From the NCBI GenBank assembly GCA_947846985.1, contig CANTUZ010000003.1:54136096-54200095 (forward strand): 64,000 nt of DNA. The letters are read 5' to 3'. This document shows, piece by piece, positions 25,386 through 39,473 of the stretch. Under the pieces are notes generated by a model. That model saw only the letters and a list, made by a program, of their open reading frames with translations. It was not told where the DNA came from and did no database searches. This stretch comes from Fratercula arctica. Taxonomy: Eukaryota > Chordata > Aves > Charadriiformes > Alcidae. The position numbers were made by a program, and so were the translations under genes. Numbering within the stretch: position 1 is the stretch's first letter; each line of letters starts with the position of its first letter.

Positions 25386-25455
25386 GGCCCTTTTGTGCAA
25401 GGCACTGTATAAATATTTATTAAATAAGTCAGTCCCAGAAGAGTTTGCGGTCCTG
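25386..25455. repeat. Possible ancient interspersed repeat fragment
   Basis: GTGCAAGGCACTGTATAAAT followed by AGTCAGTCCCAGAAGAGTTTGC resembles the GCACTGTACAAA / CAGTCCCTGCCCCAAAGAGCTTAC pair of blocks found in very old amniote repeats. The match is short and from memory, so the family is left open. Confidence 0.3.
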
Positions 25456-28400
25456 TGAATAATAAAGTTTGTTTATGAAGATGCATATGTTGGATTAGAC
25501 ACAGACATTTAGCAAATTATTAGTTATTTTTCATCTATTATGCCTCTTAGTTCTTCAGTCATTTTAAATAGTGCCAATCTTAAATTAACTAAAAGTGTCT
25601 AATAGCTGTAATTCATTTAGCTGTTTGAGTTTCTACATGACTTTTAATACTATCTGAACAATTCATACGACAATTGTGAAATTACTTGAGTTAGACCCTC
25701 ACCAGTTTGTATTCATTAGTAGGTGTATCAAAGTTGGGAATTCTGTTGAAGGTTGTGACAGTGGATCACATCTATGACGCTTACACTCAGGACTTCAATC
25801 GGAATGAGAACGTTTTTTTTGTAAAATGAGTTGAATACAAGGAGAAAATTGCCCACTAGCAAATTTTTTAAGCAATATAACTTACCTTGTATATTTGAGT
25901 TAGGACTTAGCATGAATGTGTGCGTAAAAGGGATTGCTAAAGCATTAGTTCCTGTTCCTCTACAAGAAGCACATCTTGACGTTCCCTTCCCAGGCCTAAA
26001 GTGCAACAATTTTTGGATTCCTCTTCCACAGTATCCGATGAAGGAGAATAAAATAAATTGTAAGCAGAGGGAGAGAACTGTCATTTGGATTGTGGAAATT
26101 TCTGTTCTCTACAGCCTCTTGTTGCTAGCGGGTGATGTGTTAAGCAGTAAGGTTCAGAGAAAATACCCATTATTTGTTTCCTTTTTTCCCCTGCACAGGG
26201 TTGAAAACCCCTGTGGTTTCCAGACTGAAAGGAAAGTATCATTTCTCCCAGTAATGCTTTCATACACATACTGCAGAGGGGAAAAAACATCAGTATGATA
26301 ATCTGTTATCTTCACTCTTTGGGTGATGTAGGTCTTGTCAAAGGTATGAATGATACCAACATGGCTGTATCATTTTGGATGCATGAAACAGTGTCATCCT
26401 TCTGTAGTGTAGCTTTACGCATGCAGAGGTTGCTAGTGTAGCTGCAGTTACACATGCAAAATGGTGTTATTTTTCTGGAATAGCTTCAGCCTTGACTTGG
26501 GTAGTAGTTTTGGTTTATTGATACAAAATATGCCTTTGCTGCTGTGAAAGAAATGCTGTAACTCTTCTGTCAGTATTTCTAAGTGAAATATTCCTGGAGT
26601 AATATTACAAAATGGCTTTGGGATAGCAAGTTTAAAGCAAAAAATGGAAGAATGCAAGTATTTATGAGCATTGGGGGCCAGGCTGATAGTTTGCTCTGAT
26701 TGAACAGGGAAGATTTCTTTCACTGACACAAGCAGCTGGTCTCGGGTACTTGTCTCATTTGTCTGTGAGCCAGGTCAGTCTATGTACTGGGGGTTAGAAA
26801 ACTAACCAGAAAAAGCTGATTGCTATTTAACTGTCTTAGGTGATCTCATGGAGCGAGACTAACCCCTTGATGACGAGGAGCTGTTAGACCAGTTCAGCAG
26901 TTTCCTATACCTTCACACTGAGGGGGATGTTTTGCACTACAACAGTGACAGTGTATGGATTTGCTATCCTTTCCCCGTAGTTCACTGATGTGGTTTATAG
27001 TATGATCCCACAAACAGATTTTTCTGCAAAACTGAGGTATGGCAAAAAAGTAGAAGAAGAGATTAAGAATTTATTAAGCTGTTATTGTTGATGAAGAAAG
27101 CCTCTCATGAAACTGTAGACCTAAGAGCGGTGCAACGATAGACAAGCAGGAAGACCAGTTCAAGAATTCATCTCTGCCCATCTGTGGCACTGCAGCTGTT
27201 TACAGGGTCACCAACTGAATCGCCAAAATTATGCAAATTAAAAGCTAGCCCTTCAAGAAGTAGGATGGAAACTAGTTGAACTAACTTTGCCACAGAACCC
27301 CTGTTCTGCCACTGTGTGAAATCTTCACTGGTAGCCTACCTGGGTGAAAGATGGTAACAGTAATCTTTCTCCAGCTATCTGGAGATAATCAAGGAGTTTT
27401 AAATGCTTTTAACAGGCATATTTTAATTAGTGAGCTTCAAGTGATGGTGCCTCTGAGAATCCTATCAGTCTTCTCTTTATCAGTAAGAACGGCTAGGTTT
27501 TTCTAAGGTGTTTAGTCTTTAAATGTTGTAGTTCAACATTGCAATGGAGTAGGAAAGTTGGGTCACACTGAAACCGGTGAAAGTGTGGCTAACAGATAAG
27601 TGTAACTGCAATGAGGTAAATAAACTATGGAAAGAGAGAAAGATGGAGAGAATAATTTAGAAGAAAGGTGCAGCACTTGTCGACACTGGAGAAAAGGTGT
27701 GGTTAAAATGGGATAGCAAAACAGATGTTTTGTAAAGATACTCCTGTATCACCTGTGTACTGCAGGAGAGTATTATTTGAGCTGGCCTAGAGTCAGAGCC
27801 TTTTGTAACCTTTAATGGTTATGAGAGGAAGCTGGTGAGTCTATTAAATTATAGTCTACTGTTCAGCCATATTAGTGAGTGTAAAGCTTCCTTTGAAGAT
27901 GAGTAAATTAAAATTAGTGTGTAGGTGTTCTCTTTCTTTAAATTGCACATTTTTTATGGACTTTGGAATATCACAGTAGTTGGCAATCTGTCCTGCATGT
28001 TCAAATTCTAGTCTGGCAGATACTAACAACTTTTTCAAGCTAAAGCTTAATGTAAATGTCTATCTGTTTACAAAATGCTGTACAAAACACAGGTGTTTAA
28101 GCCTTATCCAGGTGCTGAAGTTTGACATTACTTCTTTATTTTTTCGTGGTTGTGTTTATTATATTTGTTTTGCTTAATTTTTCTTGTGGATTTTAGTTTC
28201 AAGTAAATTCCCTGTGACAGAGTGTGTCTTAAAGTCGAAGTACCACCTAATGGTGTTAGCAGAGTTGATGGAGCTTCAGGCTTCCTTCCTGTTGAAACTG
28301 GCCAAAAGAACAGGCCAAACTGTAGCTTGTGTTTCTTCAGTGTAGAGCCATTGGCAACTCTGTGGAATGTTTTTTCCACTCCCCATCAATGAGTGGGGAA

Positions 28401-29922
28401 ATGCTTGCCAACGCAAATGAGATCTTGAGACCTGCAACTTGACTCAACATAATATAGTTCATGCTCAAAAAAATACTTTAGCTAGCAAAATATCCAGTTA
28501 TACTAATATGGGATCTTGTTAATTAAAAAACAGTTGTCTTCTGGTTTGAAGTTTTTAAGAGTCTTAGAGCTAAATAGTATTTCAGCTTTGTCTGTGTGAC
28601 TTCAAGCTGCTGCCTGTTTGTGATAAGGGCAAGTCATCACCTTATACTGTCATGTCAGTGAATGTTACTGTATGCCTACAGTGACTGCTCAGACTGTCAA
28701 AATCCACTGATTTCAAAAGCACTTTCTCATTTCACGTTTTACTATTGCAGTAGAGCTTCCCTGGCTCTTGTAGCTTTGTTTTCTGATGTACATGTATTGA
28801 CTAGGATTTTAAATTGATTTAGGAAAAGCCTGGCAGTTCCACTTTGTTTGCCTTCTGAACTTAAGAATTTATTGTCACTGCTTTGTCATCCTTTGAACCT
28901 ATTGTGAGAGTGAAACTATTTGTAATTGGAGGGAATAATACTTACTTTGCTACTCATTTGTGGGGGAAAAAAATGTGCTTTTATCACAAAATTAAAGCAC
29001 AAGAGGTTTTTTTCACACCTTTGTTCTTGCCAGCTCCTCTGAAAAGTCCACATTTACATTCTTCAGTTATGCCTGCCTGTAACACACGGCTTAGTATTTT
29101 TGCAGGACAAGCATTAGACAATTGGAATGGGTGAAAAGTTGAACCCTTCTGAAATATGAAGCTAAGTATAATAGTTATGAATCCTTTGCCACTTTATCTG
29201 TATGACATTGTTCATCTTATCTTTCGAAAGTCGGTCTACTTCTATTAACAGGCGTCTTATCTTTGTTGCAAATGCAAGAAATGTATCAGTATGTCTAAGT
29301 TGTGAAGAGCTATCCAGACTAGCAGAGTTACTTTTCCTCCGTGGAGTTGTTTAATATTTGTTTTAATAAAATGGAATCTTGGCGCTGTGTTTAGTTTCCT
29401 GAAAATACATGGTATCTGTCTGTATCTCTGGTTAGAAGATAAATACTGAGGCTTTACAATTCTTCTTACTTGGATGTACTTTTTACATTTTCAGTGTTTA
29501 ACTACGGTTGTAAAAAGAAAGATAAAGTACAGCTAATTTCTTAGTTAAAGGATATAAGGTGATATAATAGTCAGAAAAGACAGGGGAAGGTCAAAATCTG
29601 AGTGCAAAGATTAAGTGTTTAATAAAGGGGGTGGGAAATTAACTCATTTTTAGAATTATTGGCAAGCTAATAACAACATTTGTCATTGTAGTAATTAGTT
29701 AGACATTAACATTTTTTACTTTTGGCATGTGTTAATATGTCCAAAATATTGGCAGTTTTATAATTAAAAAGGTTTTTTTAGATTTCATCATTTAATAACA
29801 CGTGTATGTGAGTTTCAGAGAGAACCCCTTTCTGTTTTTGCTGCTAGATGATAGTGTAGTCTTGATATCTAGCTTTTTAAACAGTGGTTTATTTCTGAAC
29901 TTTCCTTCTGCTCCTCGCCGCG

Positions 29923-29943
29923 CCCCCCCCCCCCCCCCCCCCC
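29923..29943. repeat. Poly-C tract (21 C)
   Basis: An uninterrupted run of 21 C, preceded by CTCCTCGCCGCG and followed by GGCCC, lies in otherwise AT-rich intron. The surrounding 40 bases form a small isolated GC spot. The exact length could be affected by sequencing or assembly error at the homopolymer. Confidence 0.9.
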
Positions 29944-32900
29944 GGCCCATAGTTTGCAAGAAGGGGCCTTGGAATATGGATAAGATAGGGACAGAATCTT
30001 AGTTGCAAATGTTTTGGACTTTTTTAATGTGGATTTTAGTCTTCTCTAAGTCTTGCTGCTGTTGTGGGCGTCTCTTTCCTTCCCAAGTGGTGTGACAAAG
30101 TGGAGAACCCTACAGTGTTAAAAGCACTTTACTCACCTTGCGCTATGAGGCATCTTTTCTATTCTTTCTCAACTTCCCTCTTACTTTCCTCATCTGCCTT
30201 TTTCACAGCAGGTTATTTTTAATTTTTTCCTTGTAAGTATCTAGTAGTCTCGTTAGTCTGTATGTGGTGTCAGGACCTTTGTAAGGAGATATTGTTTAAG
30301 GTAGAAAAGGTAAAAGATGGGTTAATTTGTAAAAGGATTGGTGGCCATCTTTTAAAAGTTACAACAGCAGGAAACAATATATATTGAGAAGCCTTAAATA
30401 CTGGAGTCAGTTTTGCTCTTCCCAGTTTTCCTCTCTCTGAATCCTGCGTGGAGTAAAGTGCCGAAAAATGAGTCGGTGGTATTAGTCCCTTACATAGCAG
30501 GAAGTGCACTGATTGCATCTTTCTTTCCTTTACAGAAGACTGCAGAACAAGTAGCATTATTCTCTTTGAAGAAAGTTCGTAGTGAAACGTGGGAAACTCA
30601 GGGGGAAATAGCTAATTTTAAAATTATGTGTTATCAGTTCCTAGGTAGGAAAGCTGTTAAGTTTGGAAACTAACAGAGAAGAAAGAGAAAACAACTCTTG
30701 GTTTCCATGATCATGCTTCTTCCTTTCATTCCCCTTTTCCCTGACAGCTGTTCTTTCAAATAAGTCCTCTGGGGCTGCAGGTCCTTCTGCCAGTGTAATT
30801 TCAGAGGTGAAGGTAACTGCACTTAAATACACAGTCAGGCTCTGTTAGCCTAAAACTGTGGCAGCTCAGCTGTAGGCCCCTTCATCATATGGGCACCCTT
30901 CATATCCAAGGGCCTCAATTCCCCTTCTAGAGAAGAGGACAGACAAAATAGGGGACTTCTGCGGCCATTCTTTTCTTCATGGTATGGTCTTAAATAACTG
31001 AAGGTCTGTCTTCCCTATCTCTTGGTGGTAGCTTCCCTCCTGGTGGTGTCCTACCAATCTCTGCAATGTCTCCACCTGCTCTTGCTTCTGGTGCTGTCTT
31101 TTAACACAGTTGTTTCCAATTAGCTGCTAACAACTCAAGGAAGTGGTTTACTGTTATTAACCCTTTTTTTATTGCTTCTGTAGAATTTGTATGTCTCTTC
31201 CTTCCTCTTACCCTACAGGCCCACATTGTAGTTTGTTTGTAACAGCTGCCAGAGACAGCCTTGTGTGGTTGGGCTAGGTGTTTAACTTCCTAAATGTTTG
31301 TTCTACTGCTAAGATAATGTAAAATCAGAAAAGTCTCTGTTAGTGTTGAGTACAACTTTGGTTTTTCTCCCCCTTCTCCAAGATTGCCCTTGGGAAAAAT
31401 TAAGGGGTGTGATTTGTAAATCAGTGTGAATTGGCTCTGCTTCTTTCTGTGTTCACACTGGCATTCATCTAACTAAAAGCTAAATTAGCAGAAAATTAAC
31501 ACTTCTCCTGCCCCTACCCCCACACCGGTTTTGCTCCATGAACTGGCTTGGCTTGCTGCAGGATCAGATGAGTGCCAGCATTGGCTTAGGTCACAGGAGG
31601 GAGAAGGGGAATGCGTGCCTGGGAGCAGGAGGGATGACAGTGTCAGTATTGAATTGTATTGGAACTGCATTTTAAGGAGTGGCTGAAATACCCAGCCTTA
31701 CTGTCATTGAAACATTATCAGTAAATGATACATTAGTAAACAAGTCAAGTCCCGAACTGAGATGAAAAAGGAATTTATTTTTTGCCAGAGTCTGTCTTTC
31801 AGTAGGTGTTTACCCAAACGTTGTATTTACCAATGACACCTCTCCTATCAAATAAAGAAATTGTTTGAGTTTTGTAAAGAGGGGAAAAATGGAAAAGAAA
31901 ATATTCAACCAGCCCAGAAGTAAAAGTGTGTGAGGTACAGTCCTTTGTGCTCCTTGACCAGGAGAGATTGCTGGGAAATTAAATCTCAAAGTTCATGAAA
32001 TAAACTGAGATGGTTCTCAAGGTGAGTCACTCAGGATAAATGAGAAGGTAGTAGAAACTGCCCTGTAGTTGCTCAGTTTATGATTAGGGAATGGGAGGGA
32101 AGTTGGAGTTCATGGTACTTAGCTGCTTAGTTATCTGACTACATGCCTGTCTGTCCAGTTGCTTCAGACCCTTCATTCTGCTTGCATCTGTTTCTGTGGG
32201 AAATAGGACATGGGACTTTCTCATCAATACCTACGTGCCTGATAGTGGTCACACATATTACTCTTTTTACTAATCAGTAGTGATAGGTGATAATCATATT
32301 TATTACACAAGGTGTAAGTGTTTTGAAAATGGACAGTGTACTTTCAAGGAGTGGGTGGATTTATTTTCTTTGCTCATTAGCCTGCTTCCACCTACCCACC
32401 TCTCAGCTGATCAAAGGGTTATGGAATGGGAGTTAACCGTAAGAGACTTTACTGTTTTGGAGGCTGCAGGGCAAGATGTCTCTGGTCATGCCTGAGGAGA
32501 GCCGGAGTGCTGGGTTTGATACTGCCTTGAGGCTTTTCCTACTATGTCAGTTACAAGTGTAACTGAAAAAACTCTTAAGTGTTGCAAAATGAAAAAAGGA
32601 GAGTTTAATTTTGACTGTAAGCCTAGCAAGGAAAGTTCAGGCATTTTTCTTTAATAATTGTAGTCGTTTTCTCAGGAAAATATGGGTAAAAGGAAGTACA
32701 GCAGTGCACAGAACTGAAGATGAGTTCTGTTTGATCTGCAGAAGTATGTTTTAATCATACATTTGGTTGTTACATTATATCTTTAAGCCTGCTGTTCTCA
32801 AAAAATGGCCTACTTGAATAAACTCTTGCATGGAAATTTTCCACAAATCCTTAAAGTAACCAAAAAGTTTGTCCCCATTAGAAGAAATCTTCTTTTACTT

Positions 32901-34912
32901 CATTGAAATAAGAGAAACCTATGGCTGATTGCTTTAGCCAGTCATTTTCTATCTCAAAAACCCCTTTACATTTCAAAAGGACATAATTTTCTCTGGCTTT
33001 TACTTTTTGGTTTGATAAAGATTTAGACTGTGACATGTGTAATAATTTTGTGTGGTATACTTTAATTGAAGTGTGAAGCATTTTAATATACTGACAGTGT
33101 TTTCTGGATTGAAGTAGTGTGAGAGTTTCAAAGTGGTACTGTCTGTAATGAAACATCTTAATTGAAGCTGTTCTTGAGAAGAAAGAAATGTGCTGTATGT
33201 GAAAGGTGTAAAGAGGAAGAAGGAGACTACTTTCTTTGAAAAGCTGGAGAACCTAATTTTGTGCCCGGATATTCTGAACAAACTAGTTTTTGATAAGGCT
33301 TAAATGATTCATTTAATCTCTTTTATGGTTAGATTCAGATCTCATGACAGTTCTGATTTAAGGTTCTTTCTTCACTTTTTAAATGAGGGAAAGGAATTGG
33401 TAATTTTTCATCACTGTTTTTTTTTTTTTATTTTAATTAATGTTTATTTATTTAAAAGAAACCTGGTGATGACAGATGTTTGTAAGGGAGAGGTTTTTTT
33501 AATCTCTTCCCTCTTTCTTCAGTAGTTAGGGATAGCGATATTCTAATATCTTTGCTCTGTTAAGGGACCGTGATTATAGTGTTCAGGTATTTGCAATATA
33601 ATTACTTAAATGTCTTGGTAGCATAATTAAATTATTTGGTTATTCCATATACATTGTTTATTTTTACCTTTAATGTCATGCATGGAGAACAGATACTTGC
33701 TTTTATCAGTATTTGAGCAAATAGTGAGTCAGGGACATCAGACCGTACAACTGTGTGTGTAGGGAGGTCTTCTCCAGTAGTCTGTTCTGAGACTTTTACT
33801 TCTCTTTTCTTGGTTGTGATCATGTGTGTTTACATTTATTTTTTTCTTTCCTTGACAAAAAAGGGGACTTTGTTGTTATTGTCCTTACATGTTAAATCCA
33901 TTATCCAACTTTGTGTAGGTAGCTGTTGAGGTGGTTGTCTTTTTGCATTCAGTCACCTCTTTCTTGGACGGAGAGAATGAAATTTAAAATATTAAAGGCT
34001 GCTGATATTGGAGGGGGAGAAACTGAACTTTGGGTCTTAAAATCATGCTGGTGTCTTATGTTTTGAAGTAGATAAGAGTTTTAGCAGAGAAATCAGTTAA
34101 AATTATCTTTCAAGAGCAGATGCAGTTTCCAAGAACTTGATCAGCAAGTTGCTGTAGGCACATGGACTTGTGTATTGGGGACCTTGTAGTTGTAAACAGT
34201 ACTTGGTAGGATTTATATCAGTAATGCATAAGGTAAAGGAATACTGTAGAGGGTAGTCAAAGACTGTTTCTAGTAGGTGTTATTAACTCACCTGTCCCCC
34301 TCCAAAAGTCTGCAGTTTAAACTGAATGTCTGCTGTGTGAGGTTTTTTTCTCATGAGTGGTTGTTTCTCAGGACCTTTCTCTCTCCTTGTTTTCCTGAGT
34401 GCCCTAGAAGAGAATATGTACTGTGCTCTTTCTGTATTGGTTTTTAACCTTTTCCTCTAGCTTACAGCACTGCATCTGTTTCAAACTACATCTGTAGCTG
34501 GTTTTGTCTTGCTGATTGTAGCAAGTGGAATTTCTATTATGATTGGAAAGTGAAATTTCTTCTTGTGGTTGCTCTTTAACAGTGGAGAAAAAAGGATGCA
34601 GGGTAATTGAAGTGTTGGTTTCTGAATATATTTGTTCTGTGATTTCTGAATATACTTTTTGTTTACTGGTAGGATGTGCATGAAGAGATGACAGGAACAA
34701 GTAGCAAAAAAAACCCACTGTGCCAACTCCAGTGGTTTTTCCATGAGCTGCATGATACTTACTGTTCTTTGAGCCCCAGCTCCTGAAGTCGGAATTTGAA
34801 TGTTCTTAAAACAGAACCTTCTTTCCTTCAAGGCTGCAGAACATAGCCTGCACGTATAAAAATTAAAGGTTAAAAATTTAGGGCGATAATCTTTTTTAAA
34901 AACCAACCAAAA

Positions 34913-34938
34913 CCCCAACCCAAAACCCTCAAGAACCC
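34913..34938 (-). other. G-quadruplex candidate on template strand
   Basis: The + strand has CCCC, CCC, CCC and CCC runs at 34913-34916, 34919-34921, 34926-34928 and 34936-34938. On the - strand this gives four G runs of at least three with loops of 7, 4 and 2 bases, meeting the usual G3+N1-7 rule. The flanking AACCAACCAAAA on the + strand extends the telomere-like look, but there is no TTAGGG array. It lies on the template strand of the TAB2 intron. Confidence 0.5.
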
Positions 34939-37845
34939 AGGGTTTTCTAGGTTAATTATGAATGCTTCTATTTTTTACCTTTTTTTAATGTTTGGAATGG
35001 ATGGACTGTGGGTGATGTGGAAATTAAAGGGGAAAACAGGAGAGAAATGAGGACAGGGCCGCAAGACTAAGACAAGTTCCTTCCCTTCCAAGTCCTTCAT
35101 CTAGATAAAACTGTCAGAATGCATAGAAAAGCATTACTGCCAAATGTGAAACTGAAAGTCTGTGCTGAGTTTATGACTGCTCAGAGTCTTAACCTTCTAG
35201 ACTGGTTTTACTCTTGCCTTCCATACTGTCAGGCAGAGGCTCTGTGGAGCCTGATGTCTTTCCATAAACCTTAGAATTTTCCTAAACTTAGTCTCTAATG
35301 CTTAATCTGCTCCATTAAAGGGTATAACTGCTGCTTGCTTTGAATGAAACAAAGTGAAGAAGAAATGATACTGATAAGAATTCCTTTCTTCTTTCTTTCT
35401 TTTTTGAAGCCTTTCAGAAAAGCAAAGCTCATTTTTATGTGGTCTTGGCAGTCTCTTTTTTTGATGACTGTTTCTTTTAGAACGGGAATTGCAGACACTT
35501 CTAGTCAGCTTCATGTTGATGCTGACTATAATTGGTGTAAAATTACATTTGTTGTAAAATTACAATTATAAAACTATCCAATTAAAAATTTGTATTGTGA
35601 AGGATTTTCACAACTGAGTGGTAAAATACAGATCTGAATAAAATTGTCACAGTTGCGCGTCTGTTGCCAGCTTGAAACTTATTTTTGTGAATTGTGGATA
35701 CCTGTACAGCTCAGTTACTTGATATGCTTTGTTCTTGCTTCATGATGTGGACAACAATTTGGGCTGGGTTTTTTTTCATGTTGGGGTAGAACTGTTATGT
35801 GGATGTGTTCATGGAATATCTTGCACTTGGGCTGACTTGATTTTAGTCTCTCTGCCTTAGTTCACTTGCAACTTCAGGGGACTTAATTGAAATTTTAAGG
35901 AGATTAGTGGAAAGATGGATTGGAGTTCAGACATTACTTTCTGTTCTCTTACCAGACTGATGAGTACTAGCCCAATTGCTAACAAAGGAGTAGTTTATCT
36001 TAACTCTTTGGAGATTCATTGAAAGGTTGGAATAAAATATATATGATCTTTACTTCAAATTAATTCAGTACTTCAGACTATATTCTAATCACAAAATGAT
36101 GCAAGACCAAGAATTGTAGAAAGTACCTGAAGTCAGCTAAGCCTTTATTTTTAAAGGCTCAAGTGTCTTTAAATGTGTATGTGAAAGGGGTAGGCTTGAG
36201 AAACCAACCTTTTATGGTTTCTGTAAGCATTATTAGTATGGTTAGATATTTCTTGATGATAGTAGTAGCAGTGGTCACTTTATTTATAACTAGCAACGTG
36301 CTGTGTGGCTGTTAGCTCTATTAGCTATGTTAGGTTGGCTGTTAACAGTCATTCTGCTTGTTCCTATAATTGGAAATAATAGATGGCCAATCTAACAATC
36401 CCCTCCTGTTAACAAGAGACATATATCCCCTGTCTGTACTCTTCCCCTACATGTGGGCTCGTATTGGCACTTCTTAGGTCCCTCTTCTAGGCAGCTCCCT
36501 CATCCACCAAAAAATAACTTTCCGGTGTACTAGCAAATGGGCTTGCCTCTTTGAAGTGTCCAGTGAGCAGAAGAGACAGAGGAAAGTTACCATGGAGGAG
36601 AAGGGAGAGTCAGACCTCTTCCGGTAGGTGGCAGTAGCAATCTGTTGAACTGGGATGAACTGGAGGTGTGAGGGGACAGAAAAATGAGGACAGGTGTATG
36701 ATAAACGGATGAAGAAAGTTCACTTAAGATAAGTTGCTAGGTTTTAATGAACGATGTCCTGTTAAAGGACAGAACTCTCAGAACTCTGCGAAATTTGTTG
36801 TGGTGCAGAACGCTTAACTTGAGGACACTTAACAAGAGAGGTCTGCAGTAGTATTTAGAAAGGAACCTCTCTGAGTGACAGCAAAGTGGTGGTGTTTGTT
36901 CAGCTGCCTGTTGTAGGATCTTCTGAGAAGGTAGATTAATTTAGGTGCATCGGTGTTACCATAATGATTGGTAAGACTCACGTAAGAGGAAACATACATT
37001 TTTAAGTAATGAGTCTTACTTTTTGTGCATAAACAGGTAATACTTACTTGTATTGGGTGATGTATTTGGGCACATCAAAATTATGACTCTTACCTGGTTT
37101 TACACAACTGCGATAAGGTGCTGGAACAAGTACCTAAGTAAAGTTGTGTGCTTATGGGCTCCCACAGACTACAGTTTAGTTTAACTGTGAGTTTATCAGA
37201 GTTCATCCCATAACTAATTAGTGCAGCGAAACCTCTGAAGAGGTGCATTCAGACCAGATGAGAAACCAGCCTGCTGTCTCAGGACTTCACTGTGGTGTTT
37301 CCTTTACAATATAGGCTCCTGCAGAGTTACAGTGCAGCACAATCAGTAGTTTGAGATCATTCGGTCTAGGTCTGCCAAATATGCTGCCTATTATTATTTT
37401 GTTTCTCTTAATTGCTTGAAGAAGTGCACACTTCTGGCTAGGATTTTTATCTGAATATGGATTTGGAATTGCACAACCTGAAGTCCTGGGAGGATAAGCA
37501 TCTGTGATGGGATAAGTTGTATTCAGGGTAGAGGGTAACTCTGTCTTAACCTCAATTAAGCCTGTGTCAGTGTTTCACACTAAATTCATCCTTGCTTGAG
37601 GCTTTTTTTAAAAAAGAAAAAAAAGTCCTGAGTTAACAGATTTTCATGTATTATTGTTACTGGTTTGTTATATTGTATTATCTGTTGGAAGTTTAATAAA
37701 AGATCAAAATAGTAAAAAGAAGTGTTGCTTGTGTTCCATCTCTGAGAAGTGCCCTCTGCCCAGTGATAGCTGGGAAAAGTACAGTGTATTCTTGGCATTA
37801 ATATTGATTCAGAATAATTGTTATAAGACTCATCCTTTAATTATA

Positions 37846-37891
37846 GTATTTCTCCCTTGAAATTCTAAACTGTATTTCTCCCTTGAAATTC
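37846..37891. repeat. Short tandem duplication, 26-bp period
   Basis: GTATTTCTCCCTTGAAATTC is present at 37846-37865 and again, identical, at 37872-37891, with 6 bases between the copies. This is a recent-looking slippage duplication without evident function. Confidence 0.85.
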
Positions 37892-39220
37892 AATCTTATG
37901 GTAAACATCTGAAGTTAACAAGTGGGGGGAAAAAAGCATTTTTTCCCTTATTCTCTTAAGTTGATAGCATTAAAATGCCTCATGAATGCTTTGAAGCAAA
38001 TTCATAGAAAGAAACTACAAAAGTTGGACTTAGCTATTTGATATATTTTCAATTTAAACATTTGAAAAGATACATTTGATTTATTAACTTTTCTGAGATG
38101 TGTGCAGAAACTTGCCTAACTGGGAATAAGATATGAAGTTAAATAATAGTTCCCAAAATTAGTGGTTTTTTCTTTTAAATATAAGTAAAAGCATATACTT
38201 GCTTTTGGGTACTAATTCCAATCCTTGCAAAAACCATGCAGTAATCAGATGGAAGAAGAATATATGCCAGGTATGCTGCTTTTTGAACATAATTGAGACA
38301 AAGGTGCATGCTCCCTGTGTCTTGCATGCCATGCTAATATGATAGAAACCAGCTTCTGTCTGGAAGCCTTACCCACATAGTGATAAACTTGATCAGTTTG
38401 TATGCCGGTAGCCAAGAGTAGAAAGCGTTTATATCAATAGAGGGCAACCAGCAAGGATTCGTACCTTCTTGTGGCCTTGTAGACGTCTTTATCCAATAGT
38501 TCCTTTGGACTGAAAAACATGAGGAGTAAAGCAGATCATTAACAGCAAGTCTTGTCCTGTTGCTGCTGAGGGTTAAAATCTTATCAAGGAGGTAGGGTAT
38601 AGCCCTTACGTAAACAGGGTAGCTAGTATTGTGATGTGAGTTGTATTTTTTTTTAGTCGTCTTGTTATTTTATCTTATCACAGAAAATGTAAAAGTGCTG
38701 TAAACATATATTAGTGTCCCAGCTTACAGTTTATTTTCCCTTCATTTTCCATTGCCCAGAATTTAAGAGAACAAATGCAGTAGCATCTTGCCTGTGTGCC
38801 TGAAGGACAGAGATCCAATACCAGGTTTTGTGTGTGAACTAGTGAAAGAAACAGTAAATGAGAGAACATACTTGTTTCACACGAACAGGGAATGATGATG
38901 GGGGAGGGAGGGGAAGTGGGGCAGTTCGCGACTTCTATTTTAAAAAACTAATAGCTTCTAAGAGAATTTCTTACAGCCTTTGCATAGTATTTCCTGAAAA
39001 GTGGGTGTAAGCCTCCTGCAGTTTTTGTTTTTTACACATTTGTGACATAGTATCCTTCTCTCTTATTCTGCACTATTTGGATAATGCACTTAATCAGGGA
39101 ATGCCAAAACACTTAAAGACCAAGGGTGTAGTTTCATGAGCATTTCTTTCCATGTCGGCACTGGCATGAGCTGCCCTGACTGACCTTAGCTTCTTATTCT
39201 TGCTTGCTCCTCAGTTGCAC

Positions 39221-39473
39221 TAGTATAACTGGTTAATGTTCCAGGTGGCTATGCAGCAAAGCAGATTGTGGAATTTACCATCAGAAAAATATTATTTTTA
39301 ACCTGGATCGATTCCCCGACCGGCCTCACTGCTCAGCTGCACAAACAGTTGTGCCAGCACAGCTGAGGTATGAGGACTGCTTAATCTGGTACTGCAGTGG
39401 AAAAAGTGTTGTGAAACTATAGGCTATGGCTTAATCGGTGTATTCTAGGTGTTTTGCTGGTACAGTTATACTA
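39221..39473. repeat. Inverted-repeat-bounded segment, possible old DNA transposon
   Basis: TAGTATAACTG at 39221-39231 is repeated as an exact reverse complement at 39463-39473. The enclosed 230 bases are slightly GC-richer and contain a short hairpin (GCACAA...TTGTGC near 39340) and CAGCTG-containing pieces. The size and ends suit a small, old, non-autonomous DNA transposon. An 11-base inverted match alone could be chance, and no terminal duplication is evident. Confidence 0.3.

Noticed and set aside
34898..34938. Interstitial telomeric repeat
   Set aside because: CCCAA-like units are irregular and no (TTAGGG)n array is present; kept only as a quadruplex candidate.
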